Source: CAZYWA01 sp964650975 [NCBI: uncultured bacterium] (lineage in GTDB: Bacteria > JADJOY01). Taken from it: a stretch of DNA of 6,617 nucleotides. Position 1 is the stretch's first letter. Every line of letters begins with the position of its first letter. This document shows positions 1-6,616 of the stretch, in pieces. Position numbers and translations under genes: made by a program. A model generated the notes under the pieces. It did not search any database, was not told the DNA's origin, and was given only the letters and a program-made list of their open reading frames with translations. The stretch covers positions 1 through 6,617 of the forward strand of contig CAZYWA010000454.1 in NCBI GenBank assembly GCA_964650975.1, read 5' to 3'.

Positions 1-2
1 CG

Positions 3-980
3 CTCAAGCGCTTCCTCGTGGGCCTGGCGGTCACCGCCGCGCTTTTCTGGTGGATGGCGCGAAACATCGACAAGACCGTGGTGCGGCGACTCTGGGAGTC
101 GCGGAACCCGGCGCCCATCGCGGCGGCCGCTCTCGCCTACAGCAGCTTGATGGGCTTCCGCTTCATCCGCTATCGGGCCACCGGCGCGGGCCTCGACTCG
201 AAGCGGCTCATGACCGTCACCTCGCTGCACAGCTTCCTGAACCGGGTGCTGCCCGCGCGCGGCGGCGAGCTGGCCTATGGCTACCTCGTGAAGCGCCTGG
301 GCGGCGCCACGTTCACGGCCGGGATGCTGGGGTTGTTGCAGATCCGCATCCTGGATCTGGTGGCGGTGGCCGCCATCGTGGCGCTGGCGCTTGCGCGTTT
401 CGCGGGCGACGTCGGCATCCCGCACGACCGCGCGCTGCATCTCGCCATTGCCGCGCTCGGCGTGTGCACGATCGGCTACCTGGCGATCGGCCCGCTGGTC
501 GGTCTCGGCACGCGGGCGCTACGCGCGCTGGCGCCGCGGCGTGCGACACGCGGCCGGTTCGGCTCGATGGTCGATCATCTCGACGAGCTGGCGAAGCAGA
601 TCGCGGCCACGCCGCTCGAGATCCGCGGCTTGCTGATGGTCGCGTCGGCCGGTTGCTGGCTCTCGATCTTCGTTTGCTACTGGCTCATCCTGCGCGGGTT
701 CGGGCTGGATCTGCCGCTCTCGACCGTGATCGTGGGCGCGAGCGTCGCGAACCTGGCCTCGAGCATCCCGGTCACCGCCGTCGGTAGCTTCGGGACTCTC
801 GAGGCCGCGTGGGGACTGGCGTTCACGGCGCTCGGCGTCGAGAAGTCGCTGGCCTTCGCGTCGGCGTGGGCCGTGAGCCTGGTGACGCTGGGCTTTGGAG
901 CTTGCTACTCGCTGGGCGGCTGGATCGCGTTCACGCGACTCGATCCGCAAGCGGCGCGCAATCGATCCCCCAACTCTTGA
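3..980 (+). CDS. Flippase-like multi-pass membrane protein (LPG synthase TM / UPF0104 family), 5' end probably cut
   Basis: An integral inner-membrane protein of the family that includes the membrane half of MprF and the YbhN/AglD-type proteins, which are thought to move or modify lipids or lipid-linked sugars. About seven or eight hydrophobic segments are visible. Counting from the GTG at 18, the family's first signature appears as LNRVLPARGGE (residues 74-84), followed by a long hydrophobic stretch with the ILDL element near 111-114. The second signature, IPVTAVGSFGTLEAAW, is at 250-265, before the last hydrophobic segments. The usual Glu-Arg before the Leu-Asp element reads Ile-Arg here. 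The frame is open to the left edge (LKRFL precedes the GTG) and no Shine-Dalgarno is visible before position 18, so the true start probably lies just outside. Size is otherwise normal for the family. It is the only plus-strand gene and converges on the glycosyltransferase genes, so a role in glycolipid export is plausible, but the substrate cannot be read from sequence. Confidence 0.85.
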   Translation, partial: LKRFLVGLAVTAALFWWMARNIDKTVVRRLWESRNPAPIAAAALAYSSLMGFRFIRYRATGAGLDSKRLMTVTSLHSFLNRVLPARGGELAYGYLVKRLGGATFTAGMLGLLQIRILDLVAVAAIVALALARFAGDVGIPHDRALHLAIAALGVCTIGYLAIGPLVGLGTRALRALAPRRATRGRFGSMVDHLDELAKQIAATPLEIRGLLMVASAGCWLSIFVCYWLILRGFGLDLPLSTVIVGASVANLASSIPVTAVGSFGTLEAAWGLAFTALGVEKSLAFASAWAVSLVTLGFGACYSLGGWIAFTRLDPQAARNRSPNS

Positions 981-2310
981 GCTCGGCGTCGACCTCCTCC
1001 GCCCAGCGCGCTCCGAGACCGCCTGGCAGATCGGTGGGCATTCCGCGGAACACTCCCTCGCGAATGCGCATGCACGTGGCGCGGCGACGCTCGGCCAGGA
1101 TCCTCTCCCGCACGTTACCCAGGATCGCGGTGCGCTCGGCCAGATCGAGGGTGCGCTGCCCGAGAAAGCGAAGGACGGCGGCGGCCTCGGCATCGGCCGA
1201 GTGCTCGCGCGTGACCAATGCCCGCGACGACTCGATCGCCGCGGTGCCCGGCGCGTGTCGCGCGGCGGCGCTCGCGGCCACCGGATCGAACGGCGCGATC
1301 GACACCTTGAGCGGCATTCCGGGCGGCAGGTCGCCGAACGCCGGAAAGTCACCGACCACCACGGGAACCTGCGCCGACATCCAGCGCAGCACTTCCGCCA
1401 GCACCTGGCCAGCGACCGGCTCGCGCAAATCGATCACCGCATCCCACGCCGGCACTTCGCCCTCGTCGGCGGGCTCCTCGGGCGACCATCCGATCCGATC
1501 GTGCGTCACTTGCTCCGCAGGAGCCATGCCCTGCAACACCACACACACCGGGGATTCGTCCTCCGCCAGGCGAAGTGCTACGGCAAGAGCGTCACGCTGC
1601 TCGAGCGGGGCAGAACCCACGCGGACCAGGTAAGCGCGAGCGTCCCTCGGCGGCGTGAGTCCCGCCGCCGCCAGGGCCCGATCGCGCAGCTCGCGCGACG
1701 AGCTCGCGACGGCAACGCCCCGCGGCACCCGGCCGACCAGCGGGACGAGCTGCCCGCTCAGACCCGCCACCCGTCGCTCGAGCTCGGGGGTCGAGACCAG
1801 CACCGCGGCCGCGCCCTCGAGGAAGAAGCGCAGCATGTCGAGCTCACGGAACATCACGTCGCGTCCGCCACCCGCCGTGACCACCGGACCGGCCCGCTCG
1901 CCCAGGTCATCGTGGGACTGCGCCATGCCTTCGAGATAGTTGCGCGCGTCGCCGAGGTACAGCGTCACGGTCTGGAAATAGTGCTGCAGCGTCGCGTCCC
2001 GGAGCAGCACCACGCCGCCAGGCTGGTTGCCACGGGCGGCTTCGAGGCGGCGGCCCACGTACTCGCAGAGGTAGGCGTCGTTGGCGAGGAAGTAGAGGAC
2101 GTGGTCGAACTCGCCGCGAAGCGCCGCGCACTCGAAGGCTTGCTGGCTCTCGACGCGCAGGTGGGCCGGAAGCGGACCTGGCCGAGCGGGATCGACGCGG
2201 ACATACGTGGTCAAATCCGAAATCCGATCGAGCGCGCGCGCCAGACGAAGCGCATCCCGTCCTTGCGGACGATCGGGATGATTCACCGGGGCGAAGAGGG
2301 CCAGTCGCAT
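931..2310 (-). CDS. Divergent GT-B-like glycosyltransferase (group 1 / GT4-related)
   Basis: A 459-residue soluble protein resembling glycosyltransferases that start with an 'ALF.P..P' strand. In that group an N-terminal Rossmann-like half carries a 'Y..V.Y.LGN..YH' block and a 'VVVLHD..LHH' block. Here these read FDHVLYFLANDAYLCEY (68-84) and VVLLRDATLQHYF (100-112), so the common His before Asp is Arg. A 'VPRGVAVA' element (195-202) sits where 'VPHGV' is usual. The C-terminal half has VPVVVGDFPAFGDLP (315-329), matching the 'PVVVSDVGWFAELP' region. The Glu-X7-Glu pair expected just upstream is not seen; the residues there are GQVLAEVLRW (301-310). The ATG at 2310 has a weak AAGAG eight bases upstream and lies 32 bases after the preceding glycosyltransferase's stop. 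The frame runs open far upstream, but that part is antiphase to the real GT4 gene. The fold call is fairly safe. Activity and sugar specificity are unknown, and a non-catalytic or unusual transferase is possible. Confidence 0.75.
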   Translation of the reverse strand: MRLALFAPVNHPDRPQGRDALRLARALDRISDLTTYVRVDPARPGPLPAHLRVESQQAFECAALRGEFDHVLYFLANDAYLCEYVGRRLEAARGNQPGGVVLLRDATLQHYFQTVTLYLGDARNYLEGMAQSHDDLGERAGPVVTAGGGRDVMFRELDMLRFFLEGAAAVLVSTPELERRVAGLSGQLVPLVGRVPRGVAVASSSRELRDRALAAAGLTPPRDARAYLVRVGSAPLEQRDALAVALRLAEDESPVCVVLQGMAPAEQVTHDRIGWSPEEPADEGEVPAWDAVIDLREPVAGQVLAEVLRWMSAQVPVVVGDFPAFGDLPPGMPLKVSIAPFDPVAASAAARHAPGTAAIESSRALVTREHSADAEAAAVLRFLGQRTLDLAERTAILGNVRERILAERRRATCMRIREGVFRGMPTDLPGGLGARWAEEVDAELKSWGIDCAPLADRVA

Positions 2311-2342
2311 CGTGCGGACTCTTGCCAGTCGAGCCGGTGCCT

Positions 2343-3377
2343 TCAGGCTGAGGTCAACACGTCGAGCACCGACTCCCACGAGATGGGCGCAACCCGAGCG
2401 TGTCCCTCGAGGCCGAGCGACCGTGCCCGCGCGCGATCGCCGTGGAGCGCGTCGATCGCCTCGGCGAATCGCTCGGGCTGCGGCGGAACGACCCGCCCGG
2501 TGACGCCGTCTTCCACGAACTCGAGGACCCCTCCCGAATCCGGTGACGTGATCACCGGCTTGCCCGAGAGAAAGGCCTCGAGCGTCACGTATCCGTAGTC
2601 CTCGTCGAAGGGCGCGAAGAAAACCGTCAGCGAGCGCGCGTAGAGGTCGACCAGCTGGTGATCGTCCGGGCGCCCGGCGAACGACACCCGGCTTCCCAGA
2701 GCGAGCTCGGCCACCCGCCGCTCCAGCGCTTCTCGCTCCGGCCCTTCGCCGGCGATGACCGCGCGCACGGGCGAGCGCACGTGCGCCATCGCCTCGACCA
2801 GGAGCTCGACCCGCTTGGTGCGGTCGAGGCGGCTCACCGTGAACACGTAGTCCTCGGCCTCTTCCTGGCGGGTGCGCCCCGCGAGCGGCGGCGGGTGGTA
2901 GAGGCATTCGGCCGTGAAGCCGGTGGTCCGCGCCAGGCGGTCCGCCACGGTCCTGGAGATCGTGAAGATCTTGCGGGCCTCGGCGAGCCCGACGCGATCC
3001 AGCCGGTGGATCGCATCGCGCACCACCGAGTCCATGCCCGCCCCCTCCCAGCCGGAGAGGCGCGTGCCGTAGAGCTCGTAGACCTCGCGCATCTGGTGGA
3101 AGAGCCACACGACCTTCCGCGAGTGGCGCACCAGGTAAGACGGGAACTTCGTGGCGATGAAGAGATCGATCGCTTCGCCGTAGCTCTCCTCGATATCGAG
3201 CATCCGCCACAACAGGCAGTTCTTGACCAGCTCCGGGCGCGGCAGCATGCGCATCGGAATGCGCAGCACGTCGGTGCGGTGCCCGCGCGCCTTGAGCCGC
3301 GCCTCGAGCCCGTCCACCAGCGCCTCGGCTCCGCCGCGGGTGAAGGGCGCCTGCACGGCGCCGATCAGCGCCTTCAC
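2343..3377 (-). CDS. Glycosyltransferase family 4 (GT-B retaining transferase)
   Basis: A cytoplasmic, membrane-associated type of enzyme that transfers a sugar from a nucleotide donor to a growing glycan. The 344-residue length is typical. The N-terminal acceptor half shows PFTRGGAE (11-18), the glycine-rich loop of GT4 enzymes, and a family block with KFPSYLVRHSRKVVWLFHQ (77-95). The donor half opens with VSRLDRTKR (181-189), whose Arg and Lys normally contact the donor phosphates. It carries an intact Glu-X7-Glu motif, Glu259 and Glu267, in EDYGYVTLEAFLSGKPV. The start is a GTG at 3377 inside a GTGA overlap with the trmJ stop, supported by a GAAGGG ribosome site eight bases upstream, so translation is probably coupled to trmJ. 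The neighbouring sugar dehydrogenase and second transferase place it in surface glycan assembly. Donor and acceptor sugars cannot be assigned. I am confident of the family. Confidence 0.93.
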   Translation of the reverse strand: MKALIGAVQAPFTRGGAEALVDGLEARLKARGHRTDVLRIPMRMLPRPELVKNCLLWRMLDIEESYGEAIDLFIATKFPSYLVRHSRKVVWLFHQMREVYELYGTRLSGWEGAGMDSVVRDAIHRLDRVGLAEARKIFTISRTVADRLARTTGFTAECLYHPPPLAGRTRQEEAEDYVFTVSRLDRTKRVELLVEAMAHVRSPVRAVIAGEGPEREALERRVAELALGSRVSFAGRPDDHQLVDLYARSLTVFFAPFDEDYGYVTLEAFLSGKPVITSPDSGGVLEFVEDGVTGRVVPPQPERFAEAIDALHGDRARARSLGLEGHARVAPISWESVLDVLTSA

Positions 3378-4138
3378 GAGGCCGGCCCTTCGTTTATCGG
3401 TCGCAGGTGCTTCTCCAACTGACCGAGCACGCCATGCAGGATCTTGATCTCACGGGCGTCGAGCTCGAGCCGGGCGAGCGTCGCGAGCACCTTGGGAACC
3501 AGGTGCGGCGAGTCGGCCGGTTCGAGGAAGCCCACGGAAGTGAGCAGCTCGATCAACCGGCGCGCCGCACTGGCACGCTCCTCGGCGGCCAGCGAGCCTT
3601 CCGGAACGCGCTCCAGAGCCCGCGCGGCGAATGCGTGCAACACCACCGCGACCGCGAGTGCCAGATTGAGCGATCCGCTGCCGCCGGTGGGAATCGACAC
3701 GAATGCCCAGGCCGGCGCGCAGTCGGCCCGGCTCAAGCCGCGGTCCTCGGCGCCGAAGACGAGCGCGGCGCGCGATCCGGGCAGAAGGTCGAGCAACAGC
3801 CGGGCGGCGCCCGCCGGAGAAACCGGATTGGGGCGCATGCGCCCGCCGAAGCGCGTCACCGCGAGAGCCAGGTCGATGCCCACCAGCGCTTGCTCGAGCG
3901 ATTCGTGCGCCGTGGCCGAGTCCAGGATCGGCCGCCCCGCCATCGCCAGGTTGCGCGCCTCCGGATCCACGGCCGCGCGCGGACGCACCAGGTGCAGGTC
4001 GGTGAATCCGGCGGTCGACATCGCGCGCGCCACGAGACCCAGATTGCCCGAGAACTTGGGCTCGACGAGCACCACCCGGAAGCGCGCGAACCGCTCGACC
4101 AGATCCTGCGCGAACGGCGATCGAATGGCGTCCCGCAT
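3374..4138 (-). CDS. trmJ: TrmJ-like tRNA (cytidine/uridine-32-2'-O)-methyltransferase, TrmH/SPOUT family
   Basis: A SPOUT-fold RNA methyltransferase that uses S-adenosylmethionine to methylate a ribose 2'-OH; TrmJ acts on position 32 of the tRNA anticodon loop. All three family motifs are visible in this 254-residue protein. Motif 1 is VVLVEPKFSGNLGLVARAM (22-40), with Asn32 and the catalytic-type Arg38. Motif 2 is LVFGAEDRGLS (126-136). Motif 3 is the knot segment SIPTGGSGSLNLALAVAV (148-165). The C-terminal helical extension with LEKHLRP resembles the tail of TrmJ rather than TrmL. About 20 residues precede the usual start of the fold, so the true start could be slightly downstream, though the ATG at 4138 has an AAGG eight bases upstream. 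The gene lies 24 bases after the lipoprotein and its stop overlaps the GT4 start. Being between envelope genes is odd for a tRNA modifier. A TrmH-family enzyme with another RNA target is the main alternative. Confidence 0.88.
   Translation of the reverse strand: MRDAIRSPFAQDLVERFARFRVVLVEPKFSGNLGLVARAMSTAGFTDLHLVRPRAAVDPEARNLAMAGRPILDSATAHESLEQALVGIDLALAVTRFGGRMRPNPVSPAGAARLLLDLLPGSRAALVFGAEDRGLSRADCAPAWAFVSIPTGGSGSLNLALAVAVVLHAFAARALERVPEGSLAAEERASAARRLIELLTSVGFLEPADSPHLVPKVLATLARLELDAREIKILHGVLGQLEKHLRPINEGPAS
3386..3391 (-). promoter_or_regulatory. Ribosome binding site for the GT4 gene
   Basis: GAAGGG on the minus strand, eight bases before the GTG at 3377 and inside the end of trmJ. It decides the GTG start of the glycosyltransferase in the GTGA overlap and is the clearest Shine-Dalgarno I found among the starts examined in this window. 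Confidence 0.6.
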
Positions 4139-4162
4139 GACGCGAACCTTGGTCCGGCGGCG

Positions 4163-4810
4163 CTACGGAGCGGGCTTCGTGAGCGGCACGTCGACCCGAA
4201 CGCGGCCCGAGGTGGCGCCGCTGCCCGAGGGCTCGGGGGCCCGCTCCGGCGAACCGCTCGGCGCGGGCGGCGCGTCGGTGGGCGGCGAAAAGCGGTTCCT
4301 CAGCGCATCGATGTCGCCCTGTGTCTTGAGGCGTTTCTCGAGGTCCGCGCGCCGGGTCGAGTTCGGGTAGCGGGTCAGGAAGTCGTCGATCAGGACGCTG
4401 CGCTGCGCCGGCTCGGCGGTCTTGAGCTTGTCGAGCAGGGCCCGGTACTCGTCGGCCTCGATGACCTCGAGCTCGAGCGCTCGGGCGCGGTTCCGGTCGC
4501 GCAGCTCGCGCGCGGGAGCGGCGAGCGGGCTCTGCGGGAAATCCTGCAGGAACGCGTCCCAGGCGGCGAGACCCTGGTCGGGCGTTCCCGTTTGCCCCTG
4601 CAGGTAGGCGTCGATGAAGCGCGCGTGCTCGTCGCTCTCGAGCTCGGTGACGCGCGTTTTCGTTTTCTCGAGCTCGGCGCTCTGGTCGTCGAGCTTCTGC
4701 TGCAGGTCGACGACCTGCTGGTAGTACTCGGCCTCGCGGCTCTCGCCCGCGTCGACGATGGCGCACCCGGTCAGGATCGAGAGCGCGGTCGCGGCGAGCG
4801 CACGTTTCAT
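4163..4810 (-). CDS. Small lipoprotein with coiled coil and TPR-like helical repeats
   Basis: A 215-residue predicted lipoprotein. The N-terminus (MKRALAATALSILTGC) is a short lipoprotein signal with lipobox Leu-Thr-Gly-Cys. Cys16 would be lipidated, and no Asp follows at +2, which favours outer-membrane sorting in a Gram-negative cell. Residues about 28-60 form a heptad-like coiled coil rich in Gln, Leu and Glu. Two related helical segments follow, one with WDAFLQDFPQSPLAAPA (84-100) and one with IDDFLTRYPNSTRRADLEK (141-159), in the style of BamD/CpoB TPR units. The tail from about 175 is rich in Pro, Ser and Gly. I chose the ATG at 4810; an in-frame TTG twelve bases upstream would spoil the short basic N-terminus less neatly, and neither has a clear ribosome site. 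I do not recognise a named family. An envelope scaffold or periplasmic adaptor role is inferred from architecture and from sitting between a sugar dehydrogenase and glycosyltransferases. Confidence 0.8.
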   Translation of the reverse strand: MKRALAATALSILTGCAIVDAGESREAEYYQQVVDLQQKLDDQSAELEKTKTRVTELESDEHARFIDAYLQGQTGTPDQGLAAWDAFLQDFPQSPLAAPARELRDRNRARALELEVIEADEYRALLDKLKTAEPAQRSVLIDDFLTRYPNSTRRADLEKRLKTQGDIDALRNRFSPPTDAPPAPSGSPERAPEPSGSGATSGRVRVDVPLTKPAP

Positions 4811-4837
4811 CGCGAGAGCCAAGCGCGAATCGCGAGA
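4809..4837. repeat. Pair of 9-bp direct repeats flanking the lipoprotein start
   Basis: ATCGCGAGA occurs at 4809-4817 and again at 4829-4837, 20 bp apart (about two helical turns). The first copy overlaps the lipoprotein ATG. The 41-base gap between the dehydrogenase stop and this start holds nothing else recognisable. CG-rich short repeats arise easily by chance in this background, so an operator role is only a possibility. Confidence 0.25.
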
Positions 4838-4850
4838 CCGCAGGTACCGG

Positions 4851-6143
4851 TCAGAGCTTGACGACGTTGTCGTGGAGACCCGGGATCGCGTTCCTGGTGT
4901 CGAACACCAGCGGCGCCACGCGACCGACCCAATCCCAGGCGATCGCCGCGTGATCGGTGACCGCCACCACCGCGTCCGAGCCGCGAAGCCGCTGCTCGTC
5001 GAGGATCACGCTCTCGAGCGACACCGGACCGTGCACGAGCTTGGGCACGTGGGGATCGTGGTAGCTCACGTCGGCCCTGGCCTCGCGCAGCAGCTCGATG
5101 ATGTCGAGCGCCGGCGACTCGCGCACGTCCGAGACGTCCTTCTTGTACGCGACACCGAGCACCAGGATCTTCGAGCCGTTCAGGCACTTGCGCCGGGCAT
5201 TGAGCGCGTGGGCCAGTCGATCGACCACGTAGCGCGGCATGGCCGAGTTGACCTCGCCGGCCAGCTCGATGAAGCGCGCGTTGTAGTTGAGCAGCTTGAG
5301 CTTCCACGAGAGGTAGTGCGGGTCGATCGGGATGCAGTGCCCGCCGAGGCCGGGGCCGGGGAAGAACGGCAGGAACCCGAACGGCTTGGTGGCCGCGGCG
5401 TTGATCACTTCCCAGACGTCGAGCTTGAGCCGATCGCACATGATGGCGATCTCGTTCACCAAGCCGATGTTGACCGCGCGGAACGTGTTCTCGAGCAGCT
5501 TCACCATTTCGGCGGTCTGGGTGGACGAGACCAGCACCACCCGCTCGACGGCCTTCTCGTAGAGCCGCTTCGCCGCCTCGCCGCAGCGAGCCGTGCTGCC
5601 ACCGATGATCTTCGGCGTGTTGCGAGTGTGGAAGCGCGCGTTTCCGGGATCGACCCGCTCCGGCGAAAACGCCAGGAACACGTCCTGGCCCACCTTGAGG
5701 CCGTCGGCCTCCAGGATCGGCCGCACCACTTCCTCGGTGGTCCCTGGATACGTGGTGCTCTCGAGGGTCACCAGCTGCTCGCGGCGCAACCGCTTGCGGG
5801 CCGCCTCGGCCGCCTCGACGATGTACGAGATGTCCGGGTCCTTGGTCTTCCGGAGCGGTGTCGGGACGCAGATGCTGATCGCATCCATGTCGCTGAGCTC
5901 GTCGAAGTTCGTGGTCGCCGAGATACGCCGCTCCGCGACCAGCGGCGCCAGCACCTCGGTGGGTACGTCCGAGATGTAGCTCGAACCGTCCTGGACCTGG
6001 CGGGCCCGTGCCGCGTCGACGTCGAAACCGGTCACCCGCAGACCGGCGCGGGCGAACTCCACTGCGAGCGGCAACCCGACGTAGCCTAAGCCGATGACCC
6101 CGACTCGCGCTTCGTTGCGTTCGATCTTCTCGAGAAGCGTCAC
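4851..6143 (-). CDS. wbpA: Nucleotide-sugar dehydrogenase, UDP-N-acetylglucosamine 6-dehydrogenase type (WbpA-like)
   Basis: Catalyses the NAD-dependent two-step oxidation of a UDP-hexose C6 alcohol to the carboxylate, supplying an acidic sugar for O-antigen or capsule-type polymers in the cytoplasm. The 430 residues cover the whole family. The NAD-binding loop is GLGYVGLPLA (18-27), followed by FDVD. ESTTYPGTTEE is at 128-138 and the central EMVKLLENTFRAVNIGLVNE at 212-231. The active-site segment is PGPGLGGHCIPIDPHYLSW, with catalytic Cys270. The C-terminal block is GVAYKKDVSDVRESPALDI (330-348), then YHDPHVP. The PIDPHYL and YKKDV.D.RESPA wording is that of WbpA (UDP-GlcNAc) enzymes rather than short UDP-glucose dehydrogenases, but UDP-ManNAc (WecC-like) or UDP-glucose as substrate is not excluded. 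The start is a GTG at 6143 overlapping the upstream stop as GTGA. An in-frame ATG at 6191 would add 16 residues without family resemblance. This is the most certain metabolic assignment in the window. Confidence 0.93.
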   Translation of the reverse strand: MTLLEKIERNEARVGVIGLGYVGLPLAVEFARAGLRVTGFDVDAARARQVQDGSSYISDVPTEVLAPLVAERRISATTNFDELSDMDAISICVPTPLRKTKDPDISYIVEAAEAARKRLRREQLVTLESTTYPGTTEEVVRPILEADGLKVGQDVFLAFSPERVDPGNARFHTRNTPKIIGGSTARCGEAAKRLYEKAVERVVLVSSTQTAEMVKLLENTFRAVNIGLVNEIAIMCDRLKLDVWEVINAAATKPFGFLPFFPGPGLGGHCIPIDPHYLSWKLKLLNYNARFIELAGEVNSAMPRYVVDRLAHALNARRKCLNGSKILVLGVAYKKDVSDVRESPALDIIELLREARADVSYHDPHVPKLVHGPVSLESVILDEQRLRGSDAVVAVTDHAAIAWDWVGRVAPLVFDTRNAIPGLHDNVVKL

Positions 6144-6616
6144 GGTTTCTTGGTCCCGCTCGCCTCTTCCATCCCCGGCAGCACCAGCCATTTGGGATCG
6201 GCACCGTCTTTCTTGGCTTGCTTGTGAAGGTCGTCCACGGCCTTGTTCGCGGCTTCGAGCTCGGCGCGGGCGGAGTCGAGCTCATGATGGTACTTGGCGC
6301 GGTCCGAGATGTACCCGGCCGTCGCCACGATCTTGTTCGCTTCCAGCGTGTGCACCTGGTCGGCGGCCTTGCTCTGGCGATTGAGGGCCGCCGCCGTCTG
6401 CTGCTGCCACCAGATCTTGTCGTGACCCTGGTCGTCCTTCTTCGACTCGAGGTCATCGGCCTTGGGGACGGGCGCGGTCTCGGCCGGTGCCGCCGGCTTG
6501 GCGACCGGAGCGGCGCCGAAGCGGAAGATCTCGTCGCTCCCCGCGCCACCCGGTCCCGACGCGGGCTTGGCCTCGGGAGCCGGGGCCGGCGCCTCGGCGG
6601 GCTCGCTCGGAGCGTG
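6140..6616 (-). CDS. Unidentified Ala/Pro-rich coiled-coil protein, 5' end outside the window
   Basis: The C-terminal 158 residues of a larger protein; the frame stays open to the right edge with no stop. Counting from the first whole codon in the window, residues 1-55 are a low-complexity Ala/Pro/Glu/Lys segment, typical of a periplasmic or surface linker, interrupted by DEIFRFG (28-34). A charged stretch follows (DDLESKKDDQGHDK). Residues 69-138 form an almost continuous helix that starts with a Trp-Trp pair and contains ELDSARAELEAANKAVDDL (112-130), a probable coiled coil. The end, GADPKWLVLPG (138-148), resembles the 'GVPPGWLR' ending I recall from uncharacterised coiled-coil proteins of Acidobacteria and deltaproteobacteria. 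That is memory, not a search. A signal peptide or membrane anchor would lie outside the window. Its stop overlaps the dehydrogenase start, so the two are probably co-translated. Function is unknown. Confidence 0.75.
   Translation of the reverse strand, partial: HAPSEPAEAPAPAPEAKPASGPGGAGSDEIFRFGAAPVAKPAAPAETAPVPKADDLESKKDDQGHDKIWWQQQTAAALNRQSKAADQVHTLEANKIVATAGYISDRAKYHHELDSARAELEAANKAVDDLHKQAKKDGADPKWLVLPGMEEASGTKKP

Noticed and set aside
922-946. A hairpin (GGAT-CGCG, loop TTCA, CGCG, ATCC) at the end of the divergent transferase gene
   Set aside because: The stem is interrupted by five unpaired bases and no T-run follows on either strand. It also lies inside the flippase-like coding region, so it is not supported as a terminator.
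895-2598. Long plus-strand frames antisense to the glycosyltransferases (also 3407-4861 and 4758-6089)
   Set aside because: The composition is dominated by Arg, His, Ala and Glu with no recognisable motif. The opposite strand has well-formed genes, so the lack of stops is explained by GC-rich codon use.
2311-3210. A 300-residue N-terminal extension of the divergent glycosyltransferase
   Set aside because: The extension is out of phase with the GT4 gene at 2343-3377, which has intact motifs. The protein's first Rossmann-like strand begins at the ATG at 2310.
4811-4822. A TTG start four codons upstream for the lipoprotein
   Set aside because: It has no ribosome site, and the ATG at 4810 gives a textbook short Lys-Arg N-terminus ahead of the hydrophobic core.
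6144-6191. An upstream ATG adding 16 residues to the dehydrogenase
   Set aside because: The added residues show no family similarity and overlap the previous gene in another frame. The GTG at 6143 gives the normal length and a GTGA overlap.
4807-6549. A 580-codon minus-strand open frame across the dehydrogenase gene
   Set aside because: It is Arg/Ala/Pro-rich with no domain sense and lies over the WbpA-like gene in another frame, where all family motifs are intact. It is a high-GC shadow.
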